DNA of 64,000 nucleotides from Hymenopus coronatus (GCA_030762935.1 CM060896.1:10554001-10618000), one strand, 5' to 3'. Numbered from the stretch's first letter, positions 32,913 through 45,140 are shown. Notes: generated from the sequence alone by a model not told the origin. Translations and numbers: made by a program.

Positions 32913-35820
32913 AGATTGTTACAAGCAGGTGTTGACAGACACACTCACGAGGTTTATTGGATGAAGAGACGCGACTTCAGCAGCCTCGTGTGTAAGGATG
33001 GCTCTGAGATGTAGAGAAAGTCATGAGATTGTTACAAGCAGGTGTTGACAGAGACACTCACGGGGTTTATTGGATGAAGAGACGCGACTTCAGCAGCCTC
33101 GTGTGTAAGGATGGCTCTGAGATGTAGAGAAAGTCATGAGATTGTTACAGGCAGGTGTTGACAGAGACACTCACGGGGTTTATTGGATGAAGAGACGCGA
33201 CTTCAGCAACCTCGTGTGTAAGGATGGCTCTGAGATGTAGAGAAAGTCATGAGATTGTTACAAGCAGGTGTTGACAGAGATACTCACGAGGTTTAATGGA
33301 TGAAGAGACGCGACTTCAGCAACCTCGTGTGTAAGGATGGCTCTGAGATATAGAGAAAGTCATGAGATTGTTACAAGCAGGTGTTGACAGAGATACTCAC
33401 GAGGTTTATTGGATGAAGAGACGCGACTTCAGCAACCTCGTGTGTAAGGATGGCTCTGAGATGTAGAGAAAGTCATGAGATTGTTACAAGCAGGTGTTGA
33501 CAGAGACACTCACGAGGTTTATTGGATTAAGAGACGCGACTTCAGCAACCTCGTGTGTAAGGATGGCTCTGAGATGTAGAGAAAGTCATGAGATTGTTAC
33601 AAGCAGGTGTTGACAGAGACACTCACGAGGTTTATTGGATGAAGAGACGCGACTTCAGCAGCCTCGTGTGTAAGGATGGCTCTGAGATGTAGAGAAAGTC
33701 ATGAGATTGTTACAAGCAGGTGTTGACAGAGACACTCACGGGGTTTATTGGATGAAGAGACGCGACTTCAGCAGCCTCGTGTGTAAGGATGGCTCTGAGA
33801 TGTAGAGAAAGTCATGAGATTGTTACAGGCAGGTGTTGACAGAGACACTCACGGGGTTTATTGGATGAAGAGACGCGACTTCAGCAGCCTCGTGTGTAAG
33901 GATGGCTCTGAGATGTAGAGAAAGTCATGAGATTGTTACAAGCAGGTGTTGACAGAGACACTCACGAGGTTTATTGGATGAAGAGGCGCGACTTCAGCAG
34001 CCTCGTGTGTAAGGATGGCTCTGAGATATAGAGAAAGTCATGAGATTGTTACAGGCAGGTGTTGACAGAGATACTCACCAGGTTTAATGGATGAAGAGAC
34101 GCGACTTCAGCAACCTCGTGTGTAAGGATGGCTCTGAGATGTAGAGAAAGTCATGAGATTGTTAGAAGCAGGTGTTGACAGACACACTCACGGGGTTTAT
34201 TGGATGAAGAGGCGCGACTTCAGCAGCCTCGTGTATAAGGATGGCTCTGAGATGTAGAGAAAGTCATGAGATTGTTAGAAGCAGGTGTTGACAGACACAC
34301 TCACGAGGTTTATTGGATGAAGAGACGCGACTTCAGCAGCCTCGTGTGTAAGGATGGCTCTGAGATGTAGAGAAAGTCATGAGATTGTTAGAAGCAGGTG
34401 TTGACAGAGATACTCACCAGGTTTATTGGATGAAGAGACGCGACTTCAGCAGCCTCGTGTGTAAGGATGGCTCTGAGATGTAGAGAAAGTCATGAGATTG
34501 TTACAAGCAGGTGTTGACAGAGACACTCACGAGGTTTATTGGATGAAGAGACGCGACTTCAGCAACCTCGTGTGTAAGGATGGCTCTGAGATATAGAGAA
34601 AGTCATGAGATTGTTAGAAGCAGGTGTTGACAGAGATACTCACCAGGTTTAATGGATGAAGAGACGCGACTTCAGCAACCTCGTGTGTAAGGATGGCTCT
34701 GAGATATAGAGAAAGTCATGAGATTGTTACAGGCAGGTGTTGACAGAGATACTCACCAGGTTTAATGGATGAAGAGACGCGACTTCAGCAATCTTGTGTG
34801 TAAGGATGAATCTGAGATATAGAGAAAGTCATGAGATTGTTACAGGCAGGTGTTGACAGAGATACTCACCAGGTTTAATGGATGAAGAGGCGCGACTTCA
34901 GCAGCCTCGTCTGTCAGGATGGCTCTGAGATGTAGAGAAAGTCATGGGATTGTTACAGGCAGGTGTTGACAGAGATACTCACGAGGTTTAATGGATGAAG
35001 AGGCGTGACTTGAGTAGCCTCGTGTGTAAGGATGGCTCTGAGATATAGAGAAAGTCATGAGATTGTTACAGGCAGGTGTTGACAGAGATACTCACCAGGT
35101 TTAATGGATGTAGAGGCGCGACTTGAGTAGCCTCGTGTGTAAGGATGGCTCTGAGATATAGAGAAAGTCATGAGATTGTTACAGGCAGGTGTTGACAGAG
35201 ATACTCACCAGGTTTAATGGATGAAGAGACGCGACTTCAGCAACCTTGTGTGTAAGGATGGCTCTGAGATATAGAGAAAGTCATGAGATTGTTACAGGCA
35301 GGTGTTGACAGAGATACTCACCAGGTTTAATGGATGAAGAGGCGCGACTTCAGCAGCCTCGTCTGTCAGGATGGCTCTGAGATGTAGAGAAAGTCATGGG
35401 ATTGTTACAGGCAGGTGTTGACAGAGATACTCACGAGGTTTAATGGATGAAGAGGCGTGACTTGAGTAGCCTCGTGTGTAAGGATGGCTCTGAGATATAG
35501 AGAAAGTCATGAGATTGTTACAGGCAGGTGTTGACAGAGATACTCACCAGGTTTAATGGATGTAGAGGCGCGACTTGAGTAGCCTCGTGTGTAAGGATGG
35601 CTCTGAGATATAGAGAAAGTCATGAGATTGTTACAGGCAGGTGTTGACAGAGATACTCACCAGGTTTAATGGATGAAGAGACGCGACTTCAGCAACCTCG
35701 TGTGTAAGGATGGCTCTGAGATGTAGAGAAAGTCATGAGATTGTTACAGGCAGGTGTTGACAGACACACTCACCAGGTTTATTGGATGAAGAGGCGTGAC
35801 ATCAGCAGCCTCGTGTGTAA

Positions 35821-38800
35821 GGTTCGCTCTGAGATGTAGAGAAAAGTCATGAGATTGTTACAAGAAGGTGTTGACAAAGATACTCACGAGGTTTATTGGA
35901 TGAAGAGACGCGACTTCAGCAACCTCGTGTGTAAGGATGGCTCTGAGATATAGAGAAAGTCATGAGATTGTTACAGGCAGGTGTTGACAGAGATACTCAC
36001 CAGGTTTAATGGATGAAGAGACGCGACTTCAGCAACCTCGTGTGTAAGGATGGCTCTGAGATGTAGAGAAAGTCATGAGATAGTTAGAAGCAGGTGTTGA
36101 CAGACACACTCACGGGGTTTATTGGATGAAGAGACGCGACTTCAGCAACCTCGTGTGTAAGGATGGCTCTGAGATGTAGAGAAAGTCATGAGATTGTTAG
36201 AAGCAGGTGTTGACAGAGATACTCACGAGGTTTAATGGATGAAGAGACGTGACATCAGCAACCTCGTGTGTAAGGATGGCTCTGAGATGTAGAGAAAGTC
36301 ATGGGATTGTTACAGGCAGGTGTTGACAGAGATACTCACCAGGTTTAATGGATGAAGAGGCGTGACTTGAGTAGCCTCGTCCGTCAGGATGGCTCTGAGA
36401 TATAGAGAAAGTCATGGGATTGTTAGAAGCAGGTGTTGACAGAGATACTCACCAGGTTTAATGGATGAAGAGGCGTGACTTCAGTAGCCTCGTGTGTAAG
36501 GATGGCTCTGAGATATAGATAAAGTCATGGGATTGTTACAGGCAGGTGTTGACAGAGATACTCACCAGGTTTAATGGATGAAGAGGCGCGACTTCAGCAG
36601 CCTCGTCTGTCAGGATGGCTCTGAGATGTAGAGAAAGTCATGGGATTGTTACAGGCAGGTGTTGACAGAGATACTCACGAGGTTTAATGGATGAAGAGGC
36701 GTGACTTGAGTAGCCTCGTGTGTAAGGATGGCTCTGAGATATAGAGAAAGTCATGGGATTGTTACAGGCAGGTGTTGACAGAGATACTCACGAGGTTTAA
36801 TGGATGTAGAGGCGTGACTTGAGTAGCCTCGTGTGTAAGGATGGCTCTGAGATATAGAGAAAGTCATGGGATTGTTACAGGCAGGTGTTGACAGAGATAC
36901 TCACCAGGTTTAATGGATGAAAAGGCGTGACTTGAGTAGCCTCGTCCGTCAGGATGGCTCTGAGATATAGAGAAAGTCATGGGATTGTTACAGGCAGGTG
37001 TTGACAGAGATACTCACCAGGTTTAATGGATGAAGAGGCGTGACTTGAGTAGCCTCGTCCGTCAGGATGGCTCTGAGATATAGAGAAAGTCATGAGATTG
37101 TTACAGGCAGGTGTTGACAGAGATACTCACCAGGTTTAATGGATGAAGAGGCGTGACTTCAGCAACCTCGTGTGTAAGGATGGCTCTGAGATGTAGAGAA
37201 AGTCATGAGATTGTTACAGGCAGGTGTTGACAGAGATACTCACCAGGTTTAATGGATGAAGAGACGCGACTTCAACAACCTCGTGTGTAAGGATGGCTCT
37301 GAGATATAGAGAAAGTCATGAGATTGTTACAGGCAGGTGTTGACAGAGATACTCACCAGGTTTAATGGATGAAGAGGCGTGACTTGAGTAGCCTCGTGTG
37401 TAAGGATGGCTCTGAGATATAGAGAAAGTCATGGGATTGTTACAGGCAGGTGTTGACAGAGATACTCACCAGATTTAATGGATGAAGAGGCGTGACTTGA
37501 GTAGCCTCGTGTGTAAGGATGGCTCTGAGATATAGAGAAAGTCATGGGATTGTTACAGGCAGGTGTTGACAGAGATACTCACCAGGTTTAATGGATGTAG
37601 AGGCGTGACATCAGCAGCCTCGTGTGTAAGGATGGCTCTGATATGTAGAGAAAGTCATGAGATTGTTGCAGGCCGGTGTTGACAGAGATACTCACCAGGT
37701 TTAATGGATGAAGAGACGCGACTTCAGTAGCCTCGTGTGTAAGGATGGCTCTGAGATATAGAGAAAGTCATGAGATTGTTACAGGCAGGTGTTGACAGAG
37801 ATACTCACCAGGTTTAATGGATGAAGAGGCGTGACTTGAGTAGCCTCTTGTGTAAGGATGGCTCTGAGATATAGAGAAAGTCATGGGATTGTTACAGGCA
37901 GGTGTTGACAGAGATACTCACCAGGTTTAATGGATGAAGAGGCGTGACTTGAGTAGCCTCGTCCGTCAGGATGGCTCTGAGATATAGAGAAAGTCATGGG
38001 ATTGTTACAGGCAGGTGTTGACAGAGATACTCACCAGGTTTAATGGATGAAGAGGCGTGACTTGAGTAGCCTCGTGTGTAAGGATGGCTCTGAGATATAG
38101 AGAAAGTCATGGGATTGTTACAGGCAGGTGTTGACAGAGATACTCACCAGGTTTAATGGATGTAGAGGCGCGACTTGAGTAGCCTCGTCCGTCAGGATGG
38201 CTCTGAGATATAGAGAAAGTCATGGGATTGTTACAGGCAGGTGTTGACAGAGATACTCACCAGGTTTAATGGATGAAGAGGCGCGACTTCAGCAGCCTCG
38301 TCTGTGAGGATGGCTCTGAGATATAGAGAAAGTCATGGGATTGTTACAGGCAGGTGTTGACAGAGATACTCACGAGGTTTAATGGATGAAGAGGCGTGAC
38401 TTGAGTAGCCTCGTGTGTAAGGATGGCTCTGAGATATAGAGAAAGTCATAAGATTGTTACAGGCAGGTGTTGACAGAGATACTCACCAGGTTTAATGGAT
38501 GTAGAGGCGCGACTTGAGTAGCCTCGTGTGTAAGGATGGCTCTGAGATATAGAGAAAGTCATGAGATTGTTACAGGCAGGTGTTGACAGAGATACTCACC
38601 AGGTTTAATGGATGAAGAGACGCGACTTCAGCAACCTCGTGTGTAAGGATGGCTCTGAGATGTAGAGAAAGTCATGAGATTGTTACAGGCAGGTGTTGAC
38701 AGACACACTCACCAGGTTTATTGGATGAAGAGGCGTGACATCAGCAGCCTCGTGTGTAAGGTTCGCTCTGAGATGTAGAGAAAAGTCATGAGATTGTTAC

Positions 38801-41100
38801 AAGAAGGTGTTGACAAAGATACTCACGAGGTTTATTGGATGAAGAGACGCGACTTCAGCAACCTCGTGTGTAAGGATGGCTCGGAGATATAGAGAAAGTC
38901 ATGAGATTGTTACAGGCAGGTGTTGACAGAGATACTCACCAGGTTTAATGGATGAAGAGACGCGACTTCAGCAACCTCGTGAGTAAGGATGGCTCTGAGA
39001 TGTAGAGAAAGTCATGAGATTGTTAGAAGCAGGTGTTGACAGACACACTCACGGGGTTTATTGGATGAAGAGACGCGACTTCAGCAACCTCGTGTGTAAG
39101 GATGGCTCTGAGATGTAGAGAAAGTCATGAGATTGTTAGAAGCAGGTGTTGACAGAGATACTCACGAGGTTTAATGGATGAAGAGACGTGACATCAGCAA
39201 CCTCGTGTGTAAGGATGGCTCTGAGATGTAGAGAAAGTCATGAGATTGTTACAGGCAGGTGTTGACAGAGATACTCACCAGGTTTAATGGATCAAGAGGC
39301 GTGACTTGAGTAGCCTCGTCCGTCAGGATGGCTCTGAGATGTAGAGAAAGTCATGAGATTGTTACAGGCAGGTGTTGACAGAGATACTCACCAGGTTTAT
39401 TGGATCAAGAGGCGTGACTTGAGTAGCCTCGTCCGTCAGGATGGCTCTGAGATGTAGAGAAAGTCACGAGATTGTTACAGGCAGGTGTTGACAGAGATAC
39501 TCACCAGGTTTAATGGATGAAGAGGCGTGACTTGAGTAGCCTCGTCCGTCAGGATGGCTCTGAGATATAGAGAAAGTCATGGGATTGTTAGAAGCAGGTG
39601 TTGACAGAGATACTCACCAGGTTTAATGGATGAAGAGGCGTGACTTCAGTAGCCTCGTGTGTAAGGATGGCTCTGAGATATAGACAAAGTCATGGGATTG
39701 TTACAGGCAGGTGTTGACAGAGATACTCACCAGGTTTAATGGATGAAGAGGCGCGACTTCAGCAGCCTCGTCTGTCAGGATGGCTCTGAGATGTAGAGAA
39801 AGTCATGGGATTGTTACAGGCAGGTGTTGACAGAGATACTCACGAGGTTTAATGGATGAAGAGGCGTGACTTGAGTAGCCTCGTGTGTAAGGATGGCTCT
39901 GAGATATAGAGAAAGTCATGGGATTGTTACAGGCAGGTGTTGACAGAGATACTCACGAGGTTTAATGGATGTAGAGGCGTGACTTGAGTAGCCTCGTGTG
40001 TAAGGATGGCTCTGAGATATAGAGAAAGTCATGGGATTGTTACAGGCAGGTGTTGACAGAGATACTCACGAGGTTTAATGGATGAAGAGGCGTGACTTGA
40101 GTAGCCTCGTGTGTAAGGATGGCTCTGAGATATAGAGAAAGTCATGGGATTGTTACAGGCAGGTGTTGACAGAGATACTCACGAGGTTTAATGGATGTAG
40201 AGGCGTGACTTGAGTAGCCTCGTGTGTAAGGATGGCTCTGAGATATAGAGAAAGTCATGGGATTGTTACAGGCAGGTGTTGACAGAGATACTCACCAGGT
40301 TTAATGGATGAAGAGGCGTGACTTCAGCAGCCTCGTGTGTAAGGATGGCTCTGAGATGTAGAGAAAGTCATGAGATTGTTACAGGCAGGTGTTGACAGAG
40401 ATACTCACCAGGTTTAATGGATGAAGAGACGCGACTTCAGCAACCTCGTGTGTAAGGATGGCTCTGAGATATAGAGAAAGTCATGAGATTGTTACAGGCA
40501 GGTGTTGACAGAGATACTCACCAGGTTTAATGGATGAAGAGGCGTGACTTGAGTAGCCTCGTGTGTAAGGATGGCTCTGAGATATAGAGAAAGTCATGGG
40601 ATTGTTACAGGCAGGTGTTGACAGAGATACTCACCAGGTTTAATGGATGAAGAGGCGTGACTTGAGTAGCCTCGTGTGTAAGGATGGCTCTGAGATATAG
40701 AGAAAGTCATGGGATTGTTACAGGCAGGTGTTGACGGAGATACTCACCAGGTTTAATGGATGAAGAGACGCGACTTCAGCAACCTTGTGTGTAAGGATGG
40801 CTCTGAGATATAGAGAAAGTCATGAGATTGTTAGAAGCAGGTGTTGACAGAGATACTCACCAGGTTTAATGGATGAAGAGGCGTGACTTGAGTAGCCTCG
40901 TCCGTCAGGATGGCTCTGAGATATAGAGAAAGTCATGAGATTGTTGCAGGCCGGTGTTGACAGAGATACTCACCAGGTTTAATGGATGAAGAGACGCGAC
41001 TTCAGTAGCCTCGTGTGTAAGGATGGCTCTGAGATATAGAGAAAGTCATGAGATTGTTACAGGCAGGTGTTGACAGAGATACTCACCAGGTTTAATGGAT
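35821..41100. repeat. Multi-unit duplication within the satellite
   Basis: The private variant TTCGCTCTGAG plus GAAAAGTC plus ACAAGAAGGTG appears at 35823 and 38762, 26 units apart. Other marker pairs lie 28 and 29 units apart (ATAGATAAAG near 36516 against ATAGACAAAG near 39681, and TTGCAGGCCGG near 37667 and 40945). A block of about 26 units (2.94 kb) or more was therefore duplicated, with later gain of single units. Confidence 0.85.
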
Positions 41101-41532
41101 GAAGAGGCGTGACTTGAGTAGCCTCGTGTGTAAGGATGGCTCTGAGATATAGAGAAAGTCATGGGATTGTGACAGGCAGGTGTTGACAGAGATACTCACC
41201 AGGTTTAATGGATGTAGAGGCGTGACTTGAGTAGCCTCGTCCGTCAGGATGGCTCTGAGATATAGAGAAAGTCATGGGATTGTTACAGGCAGGTGTTGAC
41301 AGAGATACTCACCAGGTTTAATGGATGAAGAGGCGTGACTTGAGTAGCCTCGTGTGTAAGGATGGCTCTGAGATATAGAGAAAGTCATGGGATTGTTACA
41401 GGCAGGTGTTGACAGAGATACTCACCAGGTTTAATGGATGTAGAGGCGTGACTTGAGTAGCCTCGTCCGTCAGGATGGCTCTGAGATATAGAGAAAGTCA
41501 TGGGATTGTTACAGGCAGGTGTTGACAGAGAT

Positions 41533-41538
41533 ACTCAC
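41533..41538 (-). promoter_or_regulatory. 5' splice site of bHLH exon A
   Basis: AACCTG/GTGAGT on the minus strand, a consensus donor in phase 0 directly after HPLNL. It is the gene-proximal member of 77 tandem copies of the same site. Confidence 0.88.
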
Positions 41539-41812
41539 CAGGTTTAATGGATGAAGAGGCGCGACTTCAGCAGCCTCGTCTGTGAGGATGGCTCTGAGAT
41601 GAGCGATGTAGCTGGTGGCCAGACGTAGTGTATCCAGCTTGGAGAGCTTAGTGTCAGCAGGGACCCAGGGCAGCGTGGTCTTGAGGCGACAGAAAGCCTT
41701 GCTCAGCACTCTCATCCTGGCACGTTCCCTGGCATTGGCTGCATTCCTCTGTACTGGACGCTCTTCTCCAGGAATGGGACTCGGCGCCACGCATCTCCTC
41801 CTCCTGGGCATC
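41539..41812 (-). CDS. TCF21/MSC-like: Musculin/capsulin (TCF21/MSC)-type bHLH transcription factor, bHLH exon
   Basis: A nuclear class II bHLH factor of the family that binds E-boxes as a dimer with E-proteins and acts in mesoderm and muscle-lineage development (family knowledge). Counting from the ATG at 41811, the basic region [16 protein letters not shown] spans 20-35 with the E-box-contacting Glu29. Helix 1 is [13 protein letters not shown], the loop [10 protein letters not shown], and helix 2 [18 protein letters not shown] (59-76). The exon ends LHPLNL, residue 91. The start is uncertain: GTGCAG precedes the ATG at 41812/41811 and may be an acceptor, while an in-frame ATG at 41841 gives ten extra residues. 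Vertebrate relatives have ~80 residues before the bHLH, so an upstream exon is likely. GC-rich codons stand out from the AT-rich surroundings. Downstream the donor runs straight into the satellite. Confidence 0.93.
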
Positions 41813-41841
41813 CTGCACAGCATCAACCACAATGTAGACAC

Positions 41842-43046
41842 AATATGCTATCCTTATGCAGTGTGGTTGGTGAAGCACTCTTTTGTCAAGTCGCCAGTTT
41901 TAGATTCTACACTTCTGAGATTAGTACGCCTTGTGTGGGTTTAATGTGCACCAAAAATTAAGATTTTGTGGTGATGAATGTCAAGCAGTATGTTTGGACT
42001 GTAGATTTTAAACCAGTATAATGGTGAATACGTGTGAGGTGTTTGGTTTTAGTTTCTCGAACAAAATCAAGGAAAATGAAACTGTTTCAATACACAGGTT
42101 AGGGTATTTATTTAAGTGGTGTTGTGGTGATAAACGCTCAATTAAGTAGTAAATTTAGAGTGTACGTTTTAAACCAGTATAATAGGGAATACGTGTGTGG
42201 TGTTTCGTTGTAGTTTCTCGAATAGGAGGAGCAAGACCAAGGAAAGCGAAATGTGTTTCAATACATAGGTTAGTATACTTATTTAAGTGGTTTTTCGGTG
42301 GTATACTTAGTGAAATATGTTATACATTATCAACAGTACGATTCTGTATGGTTTGTTAGATTTTATTTTTCCAACTTGGATAGACCTTTGAGAAGCAGAT
42401 AAAATTCGCAACCTACTCCGGTTTATAAGAAACCTATTTCTAACTCGCTCATATAGCAGCTATCGTGAGAAATAATTACTATCAAATTATGTGCTTATGA
42501 TACCAGAATATGAGAATAGAGGGCGGAATGTAAAACATGTAGTCCACAGTGAAAGTCATTATAACCTTTGGGATATTCTCTGATACCTGTCACCCTTTTT
42601 GATGTGCACTTATTTAGAAGTTTGTCTACAGAGAGACAAACAATAAGGTTTGGTCAAAATCTGATATTTTGTTCTCCTTCAGTTTTAAATTACCAATAAA
42701 TAAGATCATAGTTAAGTTATGATTTTGCCGCGATGTTTATAGCAACAATACCAATTTATCAATAATAACTTCTGGCAGGATGAAAAATGTGATTATATTA
42801 AATATTCCTTCAATTAGAGATATCTCTCGTTTCATCGTGCTTTTGTTTCTTACTTAAAAAATTGGAAAAACAATTAATGTAACGATGAAACGTATGGTGT
42901 ATATGGCAGTGTGTATAACCACAAGATGGTGGCTGGACACAAAACGTGCTTCAGCAAGGCGCCAGCATTTCCGCCCTGTGAGTGATCCTTGAAAGGGTAT
43001 TGAAGTATTGCTATAGGTGTATGAAAAAAGAAGATGGGAATTTTCT
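41842..43046. other. Upstream flank of bHLH exon A
   Basis: No second coding exon is recognisable here. The stretch includes the 161-bp direct repeat listed separately and otherwise shows AT-rich single-copy-looking DNA. A pyrimidine-poor GTGCAG at 41818-41813 could be a 3' splice site for exon A. Confidence 0.5.
42004..42330 (+). repeat. Imperfect ~161-bp direct repeat
   Basis: AAACCAGTATAATGGTGAATACGTGTG at 42010 and AAACCAGTATAATAGGGAAT at 42171, followed in both by GTTTCTCGAA, CAAGGAAA, GTTTCAATACA and TTATTTAAGTGGT. Two tandem copies just upstream of the bHLH exon. Confidence 0.88.
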
Positions 43047-43837
43047 AAAAAAAAATCTGATGTGTCCCATTCACATGACTTTCTCTACACCTCTGCAACA
43101 AATTATTATTAAAAAGCTTATGCTTCTATTTACTTCATGCTAATCGAGAAAAAATTAGCAGGAATAGTCTTATTACTTGCTTCCTTGTAAGTAAAAGCGA
43201 AATAAGGGAGTACCATAGGTTAAAATGACAGTCAAAAGCTGGTTGCTATGTGACTGAAGTTCCTTTGTTTGTGTGGACAAGAGTTGACAAATTCCTGTAT
43301 GAGAAAAGTGTAAGTATTTTAAAACTGAAACAAATAACAAGGAATATCTAAAAGACGATCAACTCCTCAAAAAATATAGATGACATAAATTGTGTGTTTT
43401 ATCATACAAAATTGCGCAAAATGCATTCCGAATAAAGTAGTCTTCAGAGACTATTCCCAGAAAATTCAAGAAATTATTTGTCAGGTAAATATCTTTTATA
43501 TACGATATTATAATCAAAATCGTTAGAGCCATTTTTAAGAAAATCAAAATTTAAAAAAAAAATCCATGTAAAGAGTAGTTTAGAATGGGGGGATTTTCCT
43601 CAAAATCTAAGTGTCGCATCTCTGAAAGATACTAAAGTTAAATATCAAGTTTGTAATTTTACCGACTTTTCGTTTTTGAGTGATCGTGTTCACAGACCCA
43701 CGAACACACACTCGGACATGTTTCTAAAAATGTTTTTTTTTTTTTATACAGGGGACCCTAAAACATATATATCCGGTGAAATATCGGTATCGAACTTTTG
43801 GGTGCATTTCAATACCTTCTCTACACGTACTATGTAC
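43047..43837 (+). mobile_element. DR1 copy, last ~25 bp missing
   Basis: AAATCTGATGTGTCCCATTC to CTCTACACGTACTATGTAC, cut off at the start of the next DR1. Confidence 0.88.
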
Positions 43838-44471
43838 AAAAATCTGATGTGTTGCATTCACATGACTTTCTCCACATCACTGTAACAAACTATTGTTAAT
43901 AAACTTATTGTTCTGTATACATCATGATAAAGATTAGCAGAACTTTTCTTACTACTTGCTTCCTGCTAAGCAGAAGGGAAATAAGATAAACTGAAGGTCA
44001 ATCTTTTAAAATATGGTTGCTATGGGATTGAAATCGATTATTTGCGTGGCCAGGAGTTGACAAGTTTCCGTATGGGAAAAAAATTAAAACTGAAACCAAT
44101 AACAAGAAATATCTCAAAAACGAAAAAAAATATATGATATAAATTATGTGTTTTAATGAGCTCTACATGTTTTGTCCATCTCTCACTGTTTACCAGTTAC
44201 GCAAAATTCAGCAAAAGTAATTCAGAATAAAGTAGTCTTTAGAGGATATTCTCAGAAAATTTAAGATAAACATTTTATTTGCAATATAAACATTTTTAAT
44301 ATTCGGTATTTCAATCAAAATCGTTAGAGCCATTGTTCAAAAACTCTAAATCTTCGAAGTTTTTTCATTTAAAGGATTTTCCTCAAAATCTTCGTGTTGC
44401 ATCCTTGGCAGAGAGTAAACTTAAATATCAAGTTTAGTATTTTACGGACTTTTTTTGTTTGAGTTATCGTG

Positions 44472-44513
<42 letters not shown>

Positions 44514-44640
44514 TCTTTTTATGAAAATGTTATTTTTGGATACAGAGGACCCTAACAAGTTTAATCTCGGTATCAAACTTTTGTATGGAGTGCAATACCT
44601 TCTCTATACACTATGTACATAGTACGTGTAGAGAAATGTA
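43838..44640 (+). mobile_element. DR1 copy, full length
   Basis: AAAAATCTGATGTGTTGCAT to ACGTGTAGAGAAATGTAAA. An expanded CA tract lies at 44475-44511. Confidence 0.88.
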
Positions 44641-44644
44641 AAAT

Positions 44645-45140
44645 ATAGGTATTTTAAAACTGAAACCAATAACAAGAAGTATCTCAAAAACGGTAAACTC
44701 TACACTATATATATATATATATTTATTATAAATTGTGTTTTTACGAGATGTACATTGTTTGTGTGGTAAGCTTTGTCTATCTGTTACGATTTACCAGTTA
44801 TACAAAATTTTGCAAAATGTATCCAGAATAAACATGTCTTCAGAGGCTATACCCGGAAAATTCAAGACCTACATATTATTTGTCATGTAAATATCTTTAA
44901 TATACGATATTTTAATCAAAATCGTTAGAACCATTTTTTGAGAAATAAAATTTTTCGAAAATGTTTCCATGTAAACGGTAGTTTGGGGTAAGGGGGTTTT
45001 CTTGAAAATCTTCGCGTGCATCGTTTGAAGATACCAGACTTAGATACCAGGTTTGGTATTTAACGGTCTTTTCGTTTAAGAGCTATGTTGTCCACAGACA
45101 CACACACACACACAGCCGGACCTTTTCCTGGAAATGCTTT
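44645..45140 (+). mobile_element. DR1 copy, 5' truncated
   Basis: Starts mid-element at TAGGTATTTTAAAACTGAAA and stops in the GGAAATGCTTTTT region at the start of a minus-oriented DR1. Contains a short TA run (44707-44722). Confidence 0.82.

Larger units (their letters stand above)
17200..41538 (-). other. 24.3-kb intron of the bHLH gene
   Basis: Donor GTGAGT at 41538-41533 and acceptor TTTGCAG ending at 17200, minus strand. The intron contains an unidentified GC-rich island, more than ten DR1 copies, the 72-bp array, the 158/186-bp array, a GA microsatellite and the 8.7-kb 113-bp satellite that begins at the donor itself. The assignment rests on the phase-0 join restoring HPLNL-TWPF. An additional exon hidden in the intron cannot be excluded. 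Confidence 0.8.
32893..41595 (-). repeat. 113-bp satellite, 77 units, built from a bHLH exon end and splice donor
   Basis: GAGATGTAGAGAAAG or GAGATATAGAGAAAG recurs every 113 bp from 32893. The distance to the last GAGAT at 41596 is 8703 bp, that is 77 x 113 plus two 1-bp insertions (GAAAAGTC near 35841 and 38780). In gene orientation each unit holds AGAGCCATCC... through CATTAAACCTG (last ~55 nt of exon A), GTGAGT, CTGTCAACACCTGCCTGTAA and ATGACTTTCTCTACATCTC (DR1 end). The GTGAGT donor is kept in every unit I read. Units near 33 kb share variants (CACTCACGAGG, TTTATTGG) distinct from those nearer the gene (CTCACCAGG, TTTAATGG). Confidence 0.97.

Noticed and set aside
32893..41595. CRISPR-like array
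   Set aside because: The repeat is a 113-bp contiguous unit without variable spacers, in a eukaryotic intron.
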